This document shows, piece by piece, positions 1 to 7,943 of a stretch of 64,000 nt of DNA (position 1 is the first letter of the stretch; each line of letters opens with the position of its first letter). The stretch is taken from positions 1 through 64,000 of the forward strand of contig NZ_AUGQ01000010.1 in the NCBI RefSeq assembly GCF_000422745.1, given 5' to 3'. A program made the position numbers and the translations under genes. A model generated the notes under the pieces. That model had not been told where the DNA came from and searched no databases. It saw nothing but the letters and a program-made list of their open reading frames with translations. The stretch comes from Microbacterium gubbeenense DSM 15944 (lineage in GTDB: Bacteria; Actinomycetota; Actinomycetes; Actinomycetales; Microbacteriaceae).

Positions 1-180
1 GGTGGACCACCCGGCAGGATCTGCGGCTCGCCATCGTCGTCTGGATCGAGCGGAAGTATCACCGGCAACGAGCCCAGGACTCCCTCGGCGGCTTGACCCC
101 CATCGAGTTCGAGTCCAAGCTGGCCGAGCCGCTCACCCTCGCGGCCTAAACCACACCTGTCACCAGTTCGTTCCTCACGC
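1..180 (+). mobile_element. Right end of an IS3-family insertion sequence (partial)
   Basis: The window begins inside an IS3-type element: the last 48 codons of its transposase end at 149 and the remaining bases to roughly 160-190 should hold the terminal inverted repeat. The other end lies outside the window, so neither the inverted repeat pair nor a target duplication can be confirmed. The exact right boundary is an estimate based on the usual short distance between the transposase stop and the IS end. Confidence 0.6.
3..149 (+). CDS. IS3-family transposase, C-terminal fragment (cut by window start)
   Basis: Reading frame 3 encodes 48 residues before a TAA stop. The fragment contains the tail pattern of the IS3-family integrase core: an aromatic and Arg-rich helix (WIERKYHRQRAQDSLGG) followed by LTPIEFE, the usual YNxxRxHxxLGxxTPxEFE ending. 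The DDE catalytic residues lie upstream, outside the window, so activity cannot be judged. The frame is open to the left edge. The neighbouring minus-strand gene appears to be interrupted by this element. The family assignment rests on the tail motif only. Confidence 0.75.
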   Translation, partial: WTTRQDLRLAIVVWIERKYHRQRAQDSLGGLTPIEFESKLAEPLTLAA

Positions 181-944
181 CCCTCTTTTCTCGCGCCAGC
201 GGTGCCTGAGCAGAAGAAGATGTTGCGCAGGTCCAAGCCCGAGATCCGCAGCACTGTCACGAGCCGCCGCGCGTCGACTGTGCTCCCTGTCGGGGCCACC
301 ACCGCGAAGTAGGAAACCGATCCTGTGTGAAGTTCGGTCGAAACCGCGGTGTCGTCTGGAAGCCTGCTACTCAGCGAGGCTGCGATGGTCTGAATGACAC
401 TCGCACCGATGGTGATCGCGCCGCCGGTGATCGTGCCGGTCGTGTTCGCGAGAACGTCATGATCAACGAGCGCGTCCATGATCGCCTGAGCGAGCTCGGC
501 AACCGCGGCGACGGTCACCAGGGGGACCACTGTTCTTGGGTTGAGCAGCCCTTTCCAGTTCCCGGACCCATACCAGAGCAGGGTCGTCTCAAGAAGCTCA
601 CCACGACGCGACCATGTCTCTTCCTCGGTCACCCACGCTGCTAGCGCCTTGTCAGCCCATGCTTTGAACTCGTCTGGATCTTCGAGCCTCGTCGGGTTCT
701 GCTCACGCGCTGCTTCGACGATGAGGATCGACGCTTCCAGAGACAGATGCAGTGCTTGGATCGCTGTCGCGAAATGCGATGGGTCATTGGTCGGGACTCG
801 AACCACGAACTCACAGACCGCGGTCCGCTTGTCTTCGTCTCCGCGCCGACTATTGAGCTCAGTATGGACCCGATCGAGGGCTCTCGTGCTCTGAACGAAC
901 TCGTGGGCGGATACATATGAGGGGCTGAGCTGGGCCGCGTTCAT
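180..944 (-). pseudogene. Unrecognised protein gene, 3' end apparently replaced by the IS element
   Basis: A minus-strand frame starting with ATG at 944 (an in-frame ATG at 995 is also possible) stays open to the left edge of the window, reading through the IS end, so it has no stop of its own here. The translation begins MNAAQLSPSYVSAHEF and looks protein-like: an acidic, helical first half (around residues 20-110), a hydrophobic stretch near residues 140-160 (PLVTVAAVAELAQAIMDAL) and a small-residue-rich segment TGTITGGAITIGASVIQT. I do not recognise a domain. A/T-ending codons are frequent near the start, unlike the host genes to the right, which suggests acquired DNA. Natural residues probably end around position 180 (FFCSGTAGARK), after which the frame is IS sequence. 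No convincing ribosome binding site was found for either start. Confidence 0.5.
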
Positions 945-1338
945 GGCGCCGAGTCTGCCACTGGACGATACATGCCTCGAGATGATCGCGCGCATCGGGC
1001 CAGCGCACTCGACGGGCCTGGGAAGCGAGCTCAGGATGGATCAATCTGCGGTGGCAACGGGGCGGCGACCAACACACCGTCCGCACCTCAACCCCGCTCG
1101 ACACCCTCATCCGCGAACAGCCGCCAGAGTGGCTACTCAGCCCACCTGTTGCACCCTGGGCGCTGATATGTGTTCGCCGGAGGAGTGATTCTCACCCAAC
1201 CGGCCATTTGGCCATCTCAGTGACAGGCCCCTTGAGAATTGGCCACTTCAGTTAAGAACCGTCACCTCGATAGCGATCCGACGCACGCGTTCGTGCTTCG
1301 GTGAGCGCGCGGTTCCTCGCGCTCACCTCATCGGTCCC
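945..1338. other. Region without a convincing gene, mobile-element debris
   Basis: No frame here has both a credible start and host-like codon use. A plus-strand frame from about 988 to 1252 encodes a plausible-looking peptide (INLRWQRGGDQHTVRTSTPL) but lacks a start and an identifiable family, so it may be a decayed gene tail. The segment contains a pair of near-identical direct repeats at 1209-1252 and no GGATCC word, unlike the rest of the window. I read it as remnant accessory DNA abutting dnaB. Confidence 0.5.
1209..1252. repeat. Two 13-bp direct repeats resembling IS21-type terminal repeats
   Basis: TGGCCATCTCAGT at 1209-1221 and TGGCCACTTCAGT at 1240-1252 differ at two positions and are 31 bp apart. 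Repeated TGGCCA-containing words are typical of the multiple terminal repeats of IS21-family elements in actinobacteria; that link is from memory and no istA/istB gene is present, so this would be a solo end. Confidence 0.35.
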
Positions 1339-2721
1339 TTACTCGTCTCCGAACCCGTCGCTCATCTGCACCATGTCGTGGAAGCGGCTGTAGTGCCCCT
1401 GGAACGCGACGGGGATGTCGGCGGTCGGGCCGTTACGGTGCTTGGCGACGATCAGGTCGGCCTCGCCCGGGCGCGACTGTTTGTCGTAGACCTCGTCGCG
1501 GTGAAGCAGGATCACCATGTCGGCGTCCTGCTCGATCGAGCCCGACTCGCGCAGGTCGCTCACCATCGGCCGCTTGTCCTGGCGCTGCTCGGATCCACGG
1601 TTCAGCTGCGACAGCGCGATGACCGGCACCTGCAGTTCCTTCGCCATGAGCTTCAACGCGCGAGAGAACTCGGAGACCTCCTGCTGACGCGACTCGACCC
1701 GCTTGCCGCTCGTCATGAGCTGCAGGTAGTCGATGATGATCATGCGCAGCCCGACGCGCTGCTTGAGGCGGCGACACTTGGCGCGGATCTCTACGAGCGT
1801 CATGTTCGGGCTGTCATCGACGTACAGCGGCGCGTCGTTGATGCGGCCCCGCGTCGAGGCGAGCGTCGTCCAGTCGCGCGAATCGAGTTCGCCCTTGCGC
1901 AGCTTCTGCAGGGGGATCTGCCCCTCTGCCGCGAGTAGGCGCATCGCGATCTCGGTCTTGCCCATCTCGAGCGAGAAGAAGATCGCGGGCTGATTGTGCT
2001 TGATCGCGCTCGCGCGGGCGAAGTCGAGCGCGAGCGTCGACTTACCCATCGCGGGGCGCGCCGCGACGACGATCATCTGTCCGGCGTGCAGACCGTTCGT
2101 CAAGTCATCGAGTTCCTTGAAGCCGGTCGGAACGCCGGTCATCTGACCGTCGCGCCCCTTCGCCATCTCGATCTCTTCGACGGCCGCGCCGATCGCGACT
2201 TCGAGGGGCACGTAGTCTTCCGAATGCTCTTGACCCGTGACGGCGTAGACCTCGGCCTGCGCCTGGTTCACGAGCTCGACGGCCTCACCCTCGCCGTCAA
2301 ATCCCATCTGCACGATGCGAGTGCCGGCGTCGACCAAGCGACGCAGCAGCGCGCGCTCCTGCACGATCGACGCGTAGTAGCCCGCGTTGGCCGCGGTCGG
2401 CACGATCGAGGTGAGCGAGTGCAGATAGTCGACGCCGCCCGCACGCTGCAGGTCGCCCGCCTTCATCAGCTCGTCGGTGACGGCGATGACGTCGGTCGGT
2501 TCACCGTGCGAGTAGAGCGTGAGGATCGCCTCGAAGATCACCTCGTGCTTCGGGATGTAGAAGTCGTTGCCGCGCAGGCCCTCGACCACATCGGCCACGG
2601 CGTCTTTCGACAGCAGCATGCCGCCCAGCGTCGACTGCTCGCTCAGCAGGTCGTGGGGAGGTGTGCGCTCGCGCTCTCGGTTGCCACCCAGGCGCTCGTC
2701 GACGACGTCGTTGATCGACAC
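1339..2721 (-). CDS. dnaB: Replicative DNA helicase DnaB
   Basis: Hexameric 5'-3' replicative helicase, 460 aa from the chosen start. The N-terminal DnaB domain (about residues 20-125) is followed by a linker and the RecA-like motor with Walker A ARPAMGKST around 221-229 and Walker B IIIDYLQL further on. I chose GTG at 2721 (MSINDVVDERLGG) because it sits behind a purine-rich GAGAGGAG stretch and matches the usual actinobacterial start; the frame is open further upstream to 2844 but that extension is Arg/Ser-rich and unlike the family. No intein is present, although DnaB is a frequent intein host. It is normally close behind rplI; here a 7-kb sugar ABC operon separates the two. DnaA-box-like sites lie upstream. 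Confidence 0.95.
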   Translation of the reverse strand: MSINDVVDERLGGNRERERTPPHDLLSEQSTLGGMLLSKDAVADVVEGLRGNDFYIPKHEVIFEAILTLYSHGEPTDVIAVTDELMKAGDLQRAGGVDYLHSLTSIVPTAANAGYYASIVQERALLRRLVDAGTRIVQMGFDGEGEAVELVNQAQAEVYAVTGQEHSEDYVPLEVAIGAAVEEIEMAKGRDGQMTGVPTGFKELDDLTNGLHAGQMIVVAARPAMGKSTLALDFARASAIKHNQPAIFFSLEMGKTEIAMRLLAAEGQIPLQKLRKGELDSRDWTTLASTRGRINDAPLYVDDSPNMTLVEIRAKCRRLKQRVGLRMIIIDYLQLMTSGKRVESRQQEVSEFSRALKLMAKELQVPVIALSQLNRGSEQRQDKRPMVSDLRESGSIEQDADMVILLHRDEVYDKQSRPGEADLIVAKHRNGPTADIPVAFQGHYSRFHDMVQMSDGFGDE

Positions 2722-2878
2722 AGACTCTCCTCTCGGGCGGACCCGTCGCGCTGTACGCGGTGCCTCGCTGCGAGGCCTTGATGCCACTACAGCGGAAACC
2801 ACTGACATTTGGCGCGCGCACCGATCTCGATGCCGCCGATTCACCCTACGTGCGCGTTACCACCCCGACAATGTGACC

Positions 2879-3022
2879 TGTGGATAACTCTGTGGAAACA
2901 GCTGGGCAAAACGCCGTAGATCCTGTGGAATTGCGTTGTGGACAACGATGTGGAGGGCAAAATCTTGCCACACATAAAGCTGCATTGATCAGGCATTCTC
3001 AGTCTTCACATGCTGTGGATAA
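2879..3022. promoter_or_regulatory. Cluster of DnaA-box-like sites upstream of dnaB
   Basis: TGTGGATAA at 2879-2887 and 3014-3022 is the exact complement of the consensus DnaA box TTATCCACA; TGTGGACAA at 2937-2945 complements the TTGTCCACA variant common in high-GC actinobacteria. TGTGGAAAC (2891), TGTGGAATT (2924) and TGTGGAGGG (2949) are weaker matches, all in the same orientation. The segment fills the gap between dnaB and the ABC operon, where the dnaB promoter must lie. Sites are seen; DnaA binding is inference. Confidence 0.6.
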
Positions 3023-3035
3023 CGAATAGCATAAA

Positions 3036-3068
3036 GGGGGCGTTGAAGGTTTTCCCTCCAACGCCCCC
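3036..3068 (-). terminator. Intrinsic terminator of the sugar ABC operon
   Basis: A 14-bp stem with one mismatch pairs 3036-3049 with 3055-3068 around a 5-nt loop, 28 bp beyond the last permease stop. In the minus-strand direction it is followed by TTTAT. It should insulate the sugar operon from dnaB. Confidence 0.75.
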
Positions 3069-3096
3069 TTGTGGAGGAATCGCTCAGCGAGTACAG

Positions 3097-4128
3097 CTAT
3101 TCACGCTGTTTGGCGAGCACCGCGCGCTGCAATAGGACGAACACCAGCAGGATGCCGCCGGTGATGATCGTCGTCGCCTCAGGCGGAATGCTGCCGTCGC
3201 GCGTGATCAGCACGTTCATCAGGCCGAGCACGAGCGCGCCGATGACGGATCCGAGCACGAAGCCCGCGCCGCCGAGCAGCAGCGTGCCTCCGATCACGGC
3301 GGCCGCGATCGCGTCGAGCTCCCACCCGATCCCCGTGATGTTCTGTGCGCTGCCGAGCCGCGCGGTGTACACGACGGCCGCCAGCCCCGACAGGCTGCCA
3401 CTGATCACATAGACCCAGACCTTCGTCGCCGTCACGGGAAGCCCCATGAGCGCCGCCGACTGCTCGGATCCGCCGATCGCGTACACCGTGCGCCCCATGC
3501 GGGTGCGGTGCAGCATCCAGAACGCGAGCAGCACCACGGCGACCGCGATCAGCACACCCGGCGTGATGATCAGGTCGTTGACCTTCGGTCCGTCGATCAC
3601 CTTCCACTGCGTGCCGAGCGAGCGGAACGCCGAGTCGTCAGGCAAGCGTTCGGGAACAGTGCTGAGGATCGACGCGAGGCCTCGCCCCAAGAACATCATC
3701 GCGAGCGTCGCGATGAACGGCTGCACCCCGAAGAACTGCACGAGCACGCCCGCGATCAGCCCGAACGCTGAGCCGATGAGGATCATCAGCACGACGACGA
3801 GCCACGGGTTCCAGCCCGCGTTTATCAGCATGACGCCTGCGACGCTGCTGAACGCGATGATCGCACCCACCGAGAGGTCGATGCCGCCCGTCAGGATCAC
3901 GAACGTCAGCGCAACCGCGAGGATCACGAGGTGCGCATTGTTGATCAGCAGGTTCGACAGCGTGCTGGCCTGCACGATGTGGCCGTACGCGACCTCGCCG
4001 AAGATGATCATCCCGATGAAGATCACGACGGACGCGGCGGTGGGCAGCGCGTCGAGGTGCTGCGAGATCCAGCGGCCGGGCGATTTCGTGAGGGAAACCT
4101 CGGCGGGGGGCGTTGCGATGGCGCTCAT
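3097..4128 (-). CDS. yjfF: Sugar ABC transporter permease (YjfF-like)
   Basis: Inner-membrane permease of a CUT2-type sugar importer, 343 aa, with alternating hydrophobic helices throughout and the BPD_transp_2 family signature GGIDLSVG near residue 75. Start chosen at ATG 4128: GAAGGAGG lies about 10 nt upstream and the ATG overlaps the preceding permease stop as ATGA, so translation is coupled. The longer open frame upstream is a Pro/Arg-rich shadow. With YtfT it would form the two-subunit pore seen in the E. coli galactofuranose importer YtfQRT-YjfF; the actual substrate here is not determined by sequence. It is last in the operon and followed by a strong terminator. Confidence 0.85.
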   Translation of the reverse strand: MSAIATPPAEVSLTKSPGRWISQHLDALPTAASVVIFIGMIIFGEVAYGHIVQASTLSNLLINNAHLVILAVALTFVILTGGIDLSVGAIIAFSSVAGVMLINAGWNPWLVVVLMILIGSAFGLIAGVLVQFFGVQPFIATLAMMFLGRGLASILSTVPERLPDDSAFRSLGTQWKVIDGPKVNDLIITPGVLIAVAVVLLAFWMLHRTRMGRTVYAIGGSEQSAALMGLPVTATKVWVYVISGSLSGLAAVVYTARLGSAQNITGIGWELDAIAAAVIGGTLLLGGAGFVLGSVIGALVLGLMNVLITRDGSIPPEATTIITGGILLVFVLLQRAVLAKQRE

Positions 4129-5183
4129 ACCGGCACCACCTCCTTCGTGACGTCGGGCACTGTTCGGCGACGGCGGATCAGGTTGCGCACCCGCTCGGAC
4201 TGCAGCAGGCACAGCACCACGATGATGATCGCCTTGAACGCCGGCGTCGCCGACGAGGAGACGCCGAGGAACACGACCGTCTTATCGAGGGTGGCGATCA
4301 GCAGCGCGCCGATCGCAGCGCCCGAGATGTTGAACTTGCCGCCCGCGAGCGATGTGCCTCCGATGACGACCGCCAAGATCGCATCGAGCTCGAGCTGGTA
4401 TCCCGTGCGCGAGATGTCGACCGTCATCACGGATGCGGTCGCGAACACGCCCGCGATCCCGGCGAGGATCCCGCCGATGATGTAGACAGCAAACAGCAGC
4501 GCGCGGCGGTTGACGCCCGCGAGCCGTGCGGCCTTCGCGTCCATGCCGATCGCCTCGATCATGAGGCCGAGAGCCGAGCGGCGCACGACAAGGCCGACGA
4601 CGATCACGATGATCAGCGCGAGAATGAACACGACCGGAAGCCCGAGCACTCGTCCGTTCGCGATCCAGTTGAACGCCTCGTTGTTCGCTGCGGTGTTCTG
4701 CCCGCCCGTGATCACCTTCGCGAGCCCACGGCCCGCGAGCATGAGGATCAGCGTGCTGATGAACGGTTGCAGCCCGACGACGGAGACCAGCAGTCCGTTC
4801 ACCAGGCCGAGGGCCCCGCTGACGAGGATCACGAGGCCGAGGGCCCCGAATGCGCTCGCAACGGATCCGCCCGCCGAGGCGAGGAACTCCATCGCCACGG
4901 CGCCGGCGACGGCCATCACCGAGCCGACGGACAGGTCGATGCCGCCCGTGGCCACCACGAGGCACATGCCGACCGCGATCATCATGATGGGCGCTGCGGC
5001 CCGCAGGATGTCGATCAGATTGCCGACGAGGTTGCCGGATCCGCTCACGGTGATCGCGAGGTACGTCGGATCCTTCAGCAGGTTCACGACGAGCAACAGG
5101 ATGATCGCGACGATCCCCCAAAAGTACTGACGGCGCGCGAATGCCTTCACGAAGCCGACGAACCCGGAGTCGGAATCGGTCAT
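4125..5183 (-). CDS. ytfT: Sugar ABC transporter permease (YtfT-like)
   Basis: CUT2-family permease of 352 aa with a soluble N-terminal 20 residues, then about eight to ten hydrophobic segments. The shared motif GGIDLSVGS lies near residue 85, and a second typical stretch (AVVIGGTSLAGG) near 275. Its start overlaps the ATPase 1 stop and its stop overlaps the next permease start, both by 4 bp (ATGA), indicating tight translational coupling in the order ATPase 1, YtfT, YjfF. It should pair with YjfF as the membrane pore. Confidence 0.85.
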   Translation of the reverse strand: MTDSDSGFVGFVKAFARRQYFWGIVAIILLLVVNLLKDPTYLAITVSGSGNLVGNLIDILRAAAPIMMIAVGMCLVVATGGIDLSVGSVMAVAGAVAMEFLASAGGSVASAFGALGLVILVSGALGLVNGLLVSVVGLQPFISTLILMLAGRGLAKVITGGQNTAANNEAFNWIANGRVLGLPVVFILALIIVIVVGLVVRRSALGLMIEAIGMDAKAARLAGVNRRALLFAVYIIGGILAGIAGVFATASVMTVDISRTGYQLELDAILAVVIGGTSLAGGKFNISGAAIGALLIATLDKTVVFLGVSSSATPAFKAIIIVVLCLLQSERVRNLIRRRRTVPDVTKEVVPV

Positions 5184-6715
5184 GACGACACCTCCTCTTC
5201 GTTGTGGTCTGCGGCGATGGCCTCGACGATCGACTCGGCCGAGACACCGACGCCGCCGTCGAGCTCCGCGATCTTTCGGTGATCCTTCATCACGATGATC
5301 CTGTCACTCAGGCGCACGACCTCGTCGAGCTCGGACGAGATGAAGATGACCGACACGCCCTCGTCGGCGAGCTTCGCGACGTGCTCCTGGATCTCGGCCT
5401 TGGCGCCCACGTCGATGCCGCGGGTCGGCTCGTCGAGGATCAGCAGGTCGGGATGCGTCGCGAGCCAGCGCCCGAGCAGCACCTTCTGCTGGTTGCCGCC
5501 CGACAGGTTCTTGATCGGGCGTTCGGGGTGCGGCGGGCGCACGCCGAGCGCGTCGATGTAGCGGCGCACGATCTCGTCCTGCTCACGGCGCGGCACGGGA
5601 CGTGCCCACCCGCGCTTCGCCTGCACCGCGAGGATGATGTTCTCTCGCACAGTGAGGTCGCGGATGATGCCCTCGTCGCGGCGATTCTCGCTCGACAGCG
5701 CGATGCCGTGCGCGAGCGCTGCAGCCGGACGGGAGATGTCGATCTTCTTGCCGCGGATCGACACGCGACCCGAGTCGGGGCGATCGGCCCCGTAGATCAA
5801 GCGCGCCAGCTCGGTGCGGCCGGATCCGAGCAGCCCGGCGAGTCCGATCACCTCGCCCGCACGAACCTCGAGGTCCATCGCGTCGAGCATGCCCTTTCGG
5901 CCGATGCCCTCCGCGGCATATACGACGTCGTTCTCGGACAGGTCGGGCCGGGCGGTCGCCTCGATCGCCGACAGCGTCGCGGCCTCCTTGCCGATCATCT
6001 CGGAGATGAGCTTCGATCGCTCGATCTCGGCGGTCGCGTGCTCGGCGACGAATCGACCGTTGCGCAGCACGGTCAGCCGGTCGCTGATCTCGTACACCTG
6101 GTCGAGGAAGTGCGAGACGAACAGGATCGCCACACCCTCGTCGCGCAGCCGCCGCATCACCGTGAACAGCTGCTCGACCTCGGCGGCGTCGAGGCTCGAC
6201 GTCGGCTCATCGAGGATGAGCACGCGGCACTCGGCGACGACGGATCGGCTGATCGCGACGAGCTGCTGCAGCGCGAGCGGCAGCGTCGACAGCTGCTGGC
6301 GCGGGTTCAGGTGCCCCATGCCCAGCCGCTCGAGCGCCTTCTGCGCCTCGCGATGCGTCGCGCGCCAGTTGATGCCGAGCGGGCCGCGCACCTCCTGGCC
6401 GAGCATCACGTTCTCGCCGATCGTGAGGTTCGTGCAGAGGTTGACCTCCTGGTACACGGTCGAGACGCCCGCGGCCTGCGCGTCGGCGGTGCCGCCGAAG
6501 CGGCGCACCTCGCCGTCGACCCGGATCTCGCCCTCGTCGATCGAATAGACGCCCGTGAGCGCCTTGATCATCGTCGACTTGCCGGCACCGTTCTCGCCCA
6601 TGAGCGTGTGCACTTCACCGGGAAAGAGGCGCAGGTCGACGCCGTCGAGCGCCTTAACGCCCGGGAAACTGATCGAGATGCCGGTCATCTCGACGATGGG
6701 TGGCGATGTGCTCAT
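5180..6715 (-). CDS. ytfR: Sugar ABC transporter ATPase 1 (YtfR/RbsA-type, two nucleotide-binding domains)
   Basis: Fused double ATPase of 511 aa that would power the YtfT/YjfF pore. N-terminal half: Walker A GENGAGKST around residues 40-48, Walker B LILDEPTSSLD near 165, with a degenerate signature (LPLALQQLVAIS). C-terminal half: the P-loop is the degenerate GLLGSGRTEL typical of this family, while the signature LSGGNQQKV and LILDEPTRGID are intact. This asymmetry is normal for RbsA/MglA/YtfR. It follows the binding-protein gene after an 80-bp gap holding a hairpin and overlaps the next permease by 4 bp. A paralogous ATPase lies upstream of the binding protein. Confidence 0.88.
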   Translation of the reverse strand: MSTSPPIVEMTGISISFPGVKALDGVDLRLFPGEVHTLMGENGAGKSTMIKALTGVYSIDEGEIRVDGEVRRFGGTADAQAAGVSTVYQEVNLCTNLTIGENVMLGQEVRGPLGINWRATHREAQKALERLGMGHLNPRQQLSTLPLALQQLVAISRSVVAECRVLILDEPTSSLDAAEVEQLFTVMRRLRDEGVAILFVSHFLDQVYEISDRLTVLRNGRFVAEHATAEIERSKLISEMIGKEAATLSAIEATARPDLSENDVVYAAEGIGRKGMLDAMDLEVRAGEVIGLAGLLGSGRTELARLIYGADRPDSGRVSIRGKKIDISRPAAALAHGIALSSENRRDEGIIRDLTVRENIILAVQAKRGWARPVPRREQDEIVRRYIDALGVRPPHPERPIKNLSGGNQQKVLLGRWLATHPDLLILDEPTRGIDVGAKAEIQEHVAKLADEGVSVIFISSELDEVVRLSDRIIVMKDHRKIAELDGGVGVSAESIVEAIAADHNEEEVSS

Positions 6716-6755
6716 CGCGTGCTCCGCTCGTTCATGCCATTACGGGAATACGGTT

Positions 6756-6786
6756 GGTCGTGGCGCCCGACCGGGGCGCCACGACC
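6756..6786 (-). promoter_or_regulatory. Intercistronic hairpin between binding protein and ATPase 1 genes
   Basis: Thirteen perfectly paired bases (6756-6768 with 6774-6786) flank a 5-nt loop 10 bp past the binding-protein stop. There is no T tract. Such hairpins after binding-protein genes usually stabilise the upstream mRNA or cause partial termination, giving an excess of binding protein over the membrane components; here that is inference. Confidence 0.6.
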
Positions 6787-6795
6787 GCACGAGCA

Positions 6796-7791
6796 TCAGA
6801 AGGGTCGACCTGCGTCGAGCGCCTCCTGCGCCGCCTCGGACGAGTCGAAGACCGCGCTGTCCACCAGGATGGACGACTCGACCTCTTCGCCCGCGACGAG
6901 CTTCTCGACGACCTCGAGCGCGATGTCGCCGAAGATCGGGTTGTACTCGCCGACGTAGCTGAGGTCGCCCGCGGCGAGGGCCTCGAGGCCGCCCTGGGTG
7001 CCGTCGATCGTCGCAATCTTCACGTCCTCGCCGGGGGTGAGCCCGGCCTCTTCAACGGCCTGCACGGCGCCGATGCCCATCTCGTCGTTCTGCGCGAAGA
7101 CGAGCTGCACGTCGTTGCCGTTCGACTTCAGCACGGTCTCGAAGACGCTCTTGGCCTCTTCCGTCGACCAGTTCGCGGTCTGCGCGCCGAGCTTGTTGAA
7201 GCTCGACTCGGCATCGATGACCTCGTCCCATCCCGAGTTGCGCTCGTTGACGACCGAGACGCCGGCGGGGCCCTCGAGGACGAAGTAGTTCGCGCCGTCG
7301 GGGAACGCGCCGATCGCCCAGTCGGCGACCGCCTTCGACACCTCGACGTTGTCGGGCGCGATGCGGGTGGCGTAGAGGCTCGTGTCGTCGGGCTCGATGC
7401 CGCGGTCGATGAGCACCACGGGGATCTCGGCCTCCTGGGCGCGGGCGAGGGAGTCCTCCCAGCCCGAGCCTTCCGTCGCCGAGAGCAGGATCACGTCGAC
7501 GCCCTCGTCGACGAACGACGTGAACGCGTCGATCTGCGACTTCTGGTCGAGGTTCGCGGCCGGGGCGAACTTGAGGTCGAAGCCCGCGTCCTTCGTGAAG
7601 GTCTCCTGGATGTTCGACTCGTTCGCCTCGCGCCACGCGCCCTCGGGGCCGACCGCCACGAAGCCGACCGTGGCCAGCTCGTCGCCGCCGCCCGAACCGC
7701 CGTCGCCGCCCGAGCAGGCCGCGAGGCCGAGCGACATCGCGCCCGCCAAGGTGATTCCCGCCACCTGAGTGAACCGCTTGCGTGCAGACAT
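6796..7791 (-). CDS. ytfQ: Periplasmic-type sugar-binding lipoprotein (YtfQ-like)
   Basis: Extracytoplasmic sugar receptor of 331 aa, Peripla_BP_4 fold. The start at ATG 7791 gives a classical lipoprotein signal (MSARKRFTQVAG, hydrophobic core, lipobox LAAC) followed by a Gly/Ser linker; GGAGGAG sits just upstream. The longer frame to 7917 is rejected. Family-like segments include the TEGSGWEDSLA region near 120 and VFAQNDEMGIGA near 245. It is followed after a hairpin by ATPase 1 and the permeases, and preceded by a LacI-type operator at 7889-7906, so it probably has its own sugar-inducible promoter. The ligand cannot be named from sequence. Confidence 0.88.
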   Translation of the reverse strand: MSARKRFTQVAGITLAGAMSLGLAACSGGDGGSGGGDELATVGFVAVGPEGAWREANESNIQETFTKDAGFDLKFAPAANLDQKSQIDAFTSFVDEGVDVILLSATEGSGWEDSLARAQEAEIPVVLIDRGIEPDDTSLYATRIAPDNVEVSKAVADWAIGAFPDGANYFVLEGPAGVSVVNERNSGWDEVIDAESSFNKLGAQTANWSTEEAKSVFETVLKSNGNDVQLVFAQNDEMGIGAVQAVEEAGLTPGEDVKIATIDGTQGGLEALAAGDLSYVGEYNPIFGDIALEVVEKLVAGEEVESSILVDSAVFDSSEAAQEALDAGRPF

Positions 7792-7888
7792 ATTCTCCTC
7801 CTCGAGATACCGGGCAAGGGACGCCCGAAGCGCCGATCCACCGTGGATGTGCGCGTGCTGTGACGACGTCGATGATCGTCGTTCCTCG

Positions 7889-7906
7889 AATGTTACCGGG
7901 AACATT
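7889..7906. promoter_or_regulatory. LacI-type operator upstream of the binding-protein gene
   Basis: AATGTTACCGGGAACATT is an inverted repeat (AATGTT-N6-AACATT) with a central ACCGGG close to the ACCGGT core common for LacI-family operators. It lies 98 bp upstream of the binding-protein start, between it and the ATPase 2 stop, and is the likely target of the LacI regulator encoded at the head of the cluster. Confidence 0.65.
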
Positions 7907-7943
7907 AGCGAGAGCACAACAGCAGAGATGAAACGAATGGGTC

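Noticed and set aside
945..1338. Small plus-strand frames as genes
   Set aside because: No credible ribosome binding sites, no recognised homology, and overlapping frames of similar length are present; better seen as debris.
1339..2721. Intein within dnaB
   Set aside because: The protein has normal length (460 aa) and the Walker A region is uninterrupted.
2870..3030. A second chromosomal origin (oriC)
   Set aside because: The boxes are suggestive, but there is no clear A/T-rich unwinding element and no dnaA-dnaN context; kept only as a DnaA-site cluster.
5204..6958. Long plus-strand frames opposite the sugar ATPases (also 8139-9806 and 19997-21565)
   Set aside because: They mirror the codon pattern of the real minus-strand genes and contain no recognisable motifs.
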